This document shows positions 31,112 to 34,366 of a stretch of DNA of 34,366 nucleotides, piece by piece (within the stretch, counting starts at the first letter, position 1; each line of letters starts with the position of its first letter). The DNA comes from Amanita rubescens (Eukaryota; Basidiomycota; Agaricomycetes; Agaricales; Amanitaceae), in contig WION01000551.1 of NCBI GenBank assembly GCA_015039365.1, forward strand, positions 1-34,366. The letters are read 5' to 3'. Both the position numbers and the translations under genes were made by a program. The notes below the pieces were generated by a model, which did not search any database, had not been told where the DNA came from, and worked only from the letters and a program-made list of their open reading frames with translations.

Positions 31112-34100
31112 TCATTGGACTGCATGAAATGTGAGTGAAGTAGAAGTTGAAGTGTGTAAACTGCAACATACCAACGGTACTATTTGCTGTGAATTCATTG
31201 TATCCCTTTCTTTGGAAATTTTATCAAGATTTTCCATGAAATGGAGGGTCATTGGGTGCTGGTGCCCTATAACTTGTTGCATATTTGTAACAGCATCAGA
31301 TAACAAGGCCTGTGCTTCATGCCATTTTCCCTGATTCCTATAATTCAATGCCAATTTGGCCATGCTCAGAAGAGTGTATAGATGATCCAGTCCAAGCTTT
31401 GTTTTTCTTGTATTCATCACTTCTAAATACAGCTTTTCTGCCTCATCCCATCTTCCTTGATGTCTGTATGTGCCTGCCAAATTGTCCATGCTCTCAAGAG
31501 TGCCTGGATGGTCTGGTCCAAGCTTTGTTTTTCTTGTATTCATCACTTCCAAATGCAGCTTCTCTGCTTCATCCCATCTTCCTTGATAACTGTATGTGTT
31601 TGCCAAATCATTCATGTTCACAAGAGTGTCTGGATGGTCCAGTCCAAGCTTTGTTTTTCTTGTATTCATCACTTCCAAATACAGCTTCTCTGCCTCATCC
31701 CATCTTCCTTGATCAGCATATGTGGTTGCCAAATTGTTCATGCTCATAAGAGTGTATGGATGATCCAGTCCAAGCTTTGATTTGCTCATCATATCCATCA
31801 CTTCCAACTGCAGCTTCTCTGCCTCATCCCATCTTCTTTGATGACTGTATATTTTTGCCAAATTGTTCATGCTCATAAGAGTGTATGGACGGTCCAGTCC
31901 AAGCTTTGATTTGCTAATCATATCCATCACTTCCAACTGCACCTTCTCTGCCTCACCCCATCTTCCTTGATCACTATATGTAATTGCCAAATTGTTCATG
32001 CTCATAAGTGTGTCTGGGTGGTCCAGTCCAAGCTTTGTTTTTCTTGTATTCAACACTACTAACTGCAGCTTCTCTGCCTCATCCCATCTTCCTTGATGAC
32101 TGTATGTGCTTGCCAAATTGTTCATGCTCACAAGAGTGTCTGGATGGTCCAGTCCAAGGTTCATTTTTCTTGTATTCATTACTTCCAACTGCAGCTTCTC
32201 TGCCTCATCCCATCTTCCTTGATGACTGTATGTGCTTGCCAAATTGTTCATGCTCACAAGGGTGTCTGGATGGTCTGGTCCAAGCTTTGGTTTTGTTGTA
32301 TTTATCATTTCCAACTGCAGCTTCTCCGCTTCATCCCATCTTCCTTGATTACTGTATGTGCTTGCCAAATTGTTCATGCTCACAAGAGTATTTGGATGGT
32401 ACAGTCCAAGCTTTGTTTTTCTTGCATTCATCACTTCCAAATGCATTTTCTCTGCCTCATCCCATCTTCCCTGATGACTGTATGTGTTTGCCAAATCATG
32501 CATGCACACAAGAGTGTCTGGATGGTCCAGTCCAAACTTTGTCTTTCTTGTATTCATCACATCCAAATGCATTTTCTCTGCCTCATCCCATCTTCCTTGA
32601 TGACTGTATATTTTTGCCAAACTGTTCATGCTCATAAGAGTGTCTGGATGGTCCAGTCCAAGCTTTGTTTTTCTTGTATTCATCACTTCCAACTGCAGCT
32701 TCTCTGCCTCATCCCATCTTCCTTGACGACTGTAGGTGCTTGCCAAATTGTTCACACTCACAAGAGTGTCTGGATGGTCCCGTCCAAGCTTTGTTTTTCT
32801 TGTATTCATCACTTCCAACTGCAGCTTCTCTGCTTCATCCCATCTTCCTTGACGACTGTATGTGCTTGCCAAATTGTTCATGCTCACAAGAGTGTCTGGA
32901 TGGTACAATCCAAGCTTTGTCTTTCTTGTATTCATCACTTCCAAATGCACTTTCTCTGCCTCATCCCATCTTCCCTGATGACTGTATGTGTTTGCCAAAT
33001 CATGCATGCACACAAGCGTGTCTGGATGGTCCATTCCAAGCTTTGTCTTTCTTGTATTCATCACTTCCAAATGCATTTTCTCTGCCTCATCCCACCTTCC
33101 TTTATTACTGTATGTATTTGCCAATTTGTTTATGCTCCAAGAGTGTCTGGATGGTCCAGTCCAAGCTTTGTCTTTCTTGTATTCATCACATCCAAATGCA
33201 TTTTCTCTGCCTCATCCCATCTTCCTTGATTACTGTATGTGTTTGCCAAATCATGCATGCACACAAGAGTGTCTGGGTGGTCCAGTCCAAGCTTTGTCTT
33301 TCTTGTATTCATCACTTCCAAATGCATTTTCTCTGCCTCATCCATTTTCCTTTATTACTGTATGTGTTTGCCAATTTGTTCATGCTCACAAGAGTGTCTG
33401 GATGGTCCAGTCCAAGCTTTGTCTTTCTTGTATTCATCACATCCAAATGCATTTTCTCTGCCTCATCCCATCTCCCTTGATGACTGTATGTGTTTGCCAA
33501 ATCATGCATACACAAGAGTGTCTGGATGGTCCAGTCCAAGCTTTGTCTTTCTTGTATTCAGCACTTCCAAACTTTGCATTTTTCTGCCTCATCCCACTCT
33601 CCTTGATGGCTGCATGTTTTTGCCAAATTGTTCATGCTCACAAGAGTCTTTAAGTGGTGGCACCCAAGCCTTGCATTTCTCTCATTCACTGTCACCCGCA
33701 ACAACTTTTCACTTGCATTCCAATCACCCACACGATAAAAACAAATGAAAATCTTTCATATTCATCATCATAATAGGTGATCTCCCACTTCATTTTTAAT
33801 GCATGTGAAGCATTTGACCTAACATGTGGTACAAGTATTCGACAAAATGTATAGTTATCAACATCATAGTCAGAATCACTGAACAAGATAACATTGCTCT
33901 TGCTTTCAGATACAATCTGAAATTCCTCCCTTTGGCAGCTGCTCCTGCTCCATGAATTTACCAATTGATGCATTGAATACAGGTGATTATGGGATTTGAT
34001 CAAGGAAATGATAGCAAGACTTGAATCCATCAAGAAATTGAAATTTATCCCATATACCTTCTTTACTCAAGAACAAGGTCTTATGATCTAATAGTTTCAC

Positions 34101-34366
34101 TGATAATGGAAGCCCATTCTCTGCTTCTTCATCTAAATTTCTTTCCATATAGTTCTCAGCAGCATTTTTGAATAATTCTTCTGGTATATTGGCATGATCC
34201 AGAAATGCAAAAATTCTCAATACAGTGATGGCACTTTGTGCTGCAGGAGCTTCTCTTTCTATGCCCTTTGCAGCAATTCTCTCAATTTCATGCATTGCAA
34301 CATCCATGTTCCATATGTAGATGTTCCGTAATCTGATGCCCCTCTGAACTTAGGACTTGACATTAA
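31112..34366 (-). pseudogene. NB-ARC-TPR (NLR-like) gene, frameshifted, 5' end outside window
   Basis: Read on the minus strand from the window end, the first part (34307-33987) fits the region after an NB-ARC domain (TVLRIFAFLDHANIPEELF and GIWDKFQFLDG). It continues after a frame change as SLIKSHNHLYSMHQLVNSWS, a winged-helix-like motif typical of fungal NB-ARC-TPR proteins. TPR units start near 33730 (DWNASEKLLRVTVNERNARL). From 33124 to the stop near 31112 one frame of about 670 codons holds fifteen 42-43-residue units (LANTYSHQGRWDEAEKMHLE, TRKTKLGLDHPDTL) ending in a diverged cap (EAQALLSDAVTNMQQVIG) and a Ser/Thr-rich tail. Frame changes lie near 34020, 33735 (A/T homopolymer), 33575, 33507, 33345 and 33133. 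Neighbouring units show the same bases intact, so these are 1-2-nt indels. The gene is either a pseudogene or intact with residual sequencing errors. P-loop and MHD motifs would be outside the window. Confidence 0.85.

Noticed and set aside
32008..33748. Long plus-strand frames rich in Cys, Phe and Leu
   Set aside because: They are antisense to the minus-strand TPR gene and repeat with the same 126-bp period.
1..34366. tRNA and rRNA genes
   Set aside because: No A-box/B-box pair or cloverleaf was found by eye; near-matches such as ATTCGAATCCC at about 14065 lack the other arms.

Overview
The window looks like a piece of a basidiomycete (probably agaricomycete) nuclear genome. The reasons are short spliceosomal introns of about 42-72 nt, a broken NACHT NTPase gene, an RRM gene with a typical agaricomycete-style domain, and two NB-ARC/TPR-type genes built of 42-residue tetratricopeptide units. 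No prokaryotic operons, rRNA or tRNA genes were seen. Almost every recognisable gene is damaged, so this reads as a repeat-rich, NLR-associated accessory region. Gene family calls rest on motif recognition by eye; no database search was possible.

Layout. (1) 1-14607 is moderately GC-rich. It holds mostly short open frames, gene relics and dispersed repeats: a NACHT pseudogene on the minus strand (about 2590-3852) whose Walker B-to-lid segment is inverted in place; a spliced but frame-broken RRM gene on the minus strand (6150-7171); a pair of 31-bp inverted termini (2119 and 9468); a 33-bp inverted repeat (8317/8486); iterated palindromic sites (7734-7936); and, from about 7.5 to 14.6 kb, an unusually dense field of 6-10-bp hairpins. 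Inside that field, 11239-14441 on the minus strand carries 13 intron-like segments with GT/GC...AG ends; 12 have a YTRAY-type branch site and 12 have the 3' AG held in a hairpin. (2) 14608-26533 is one 11.9-kb inverted structure resembling a foldback element: two inverted outer arms (about 590 bp), two inverted arrays of a 52-bp minisatellite (about 117 and 72 copies) and an 890-bp central spacer. It has no credible transposase. (3) 26534-34366 is more AT-rich. It holds a 5'-truncated TPR gene (plus strand, ends 28317), about 2.8 kb of repeat-bearing intergenic DNA, and a convergent NB-ARC-TPR gene (minus strand, 31112 to beyond the window end) whose 5' half has several frameshifts.

The NACHT relic and the two TPR genes all belong to the STAND/NLR-like repertoire of fungi, which is thought to act in non-self recognition and regulated cell death. 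Here none of the copies is intact, so the window is best seen as a site of birth, decay and rearrangement of such genes beside a giant palindrome, not as a working operon-like system. Clustered 1-2-nt indels in the inner right array and in both TPR genes could be biological decay or residual long-read errors; the sequence alone cannot separate these.
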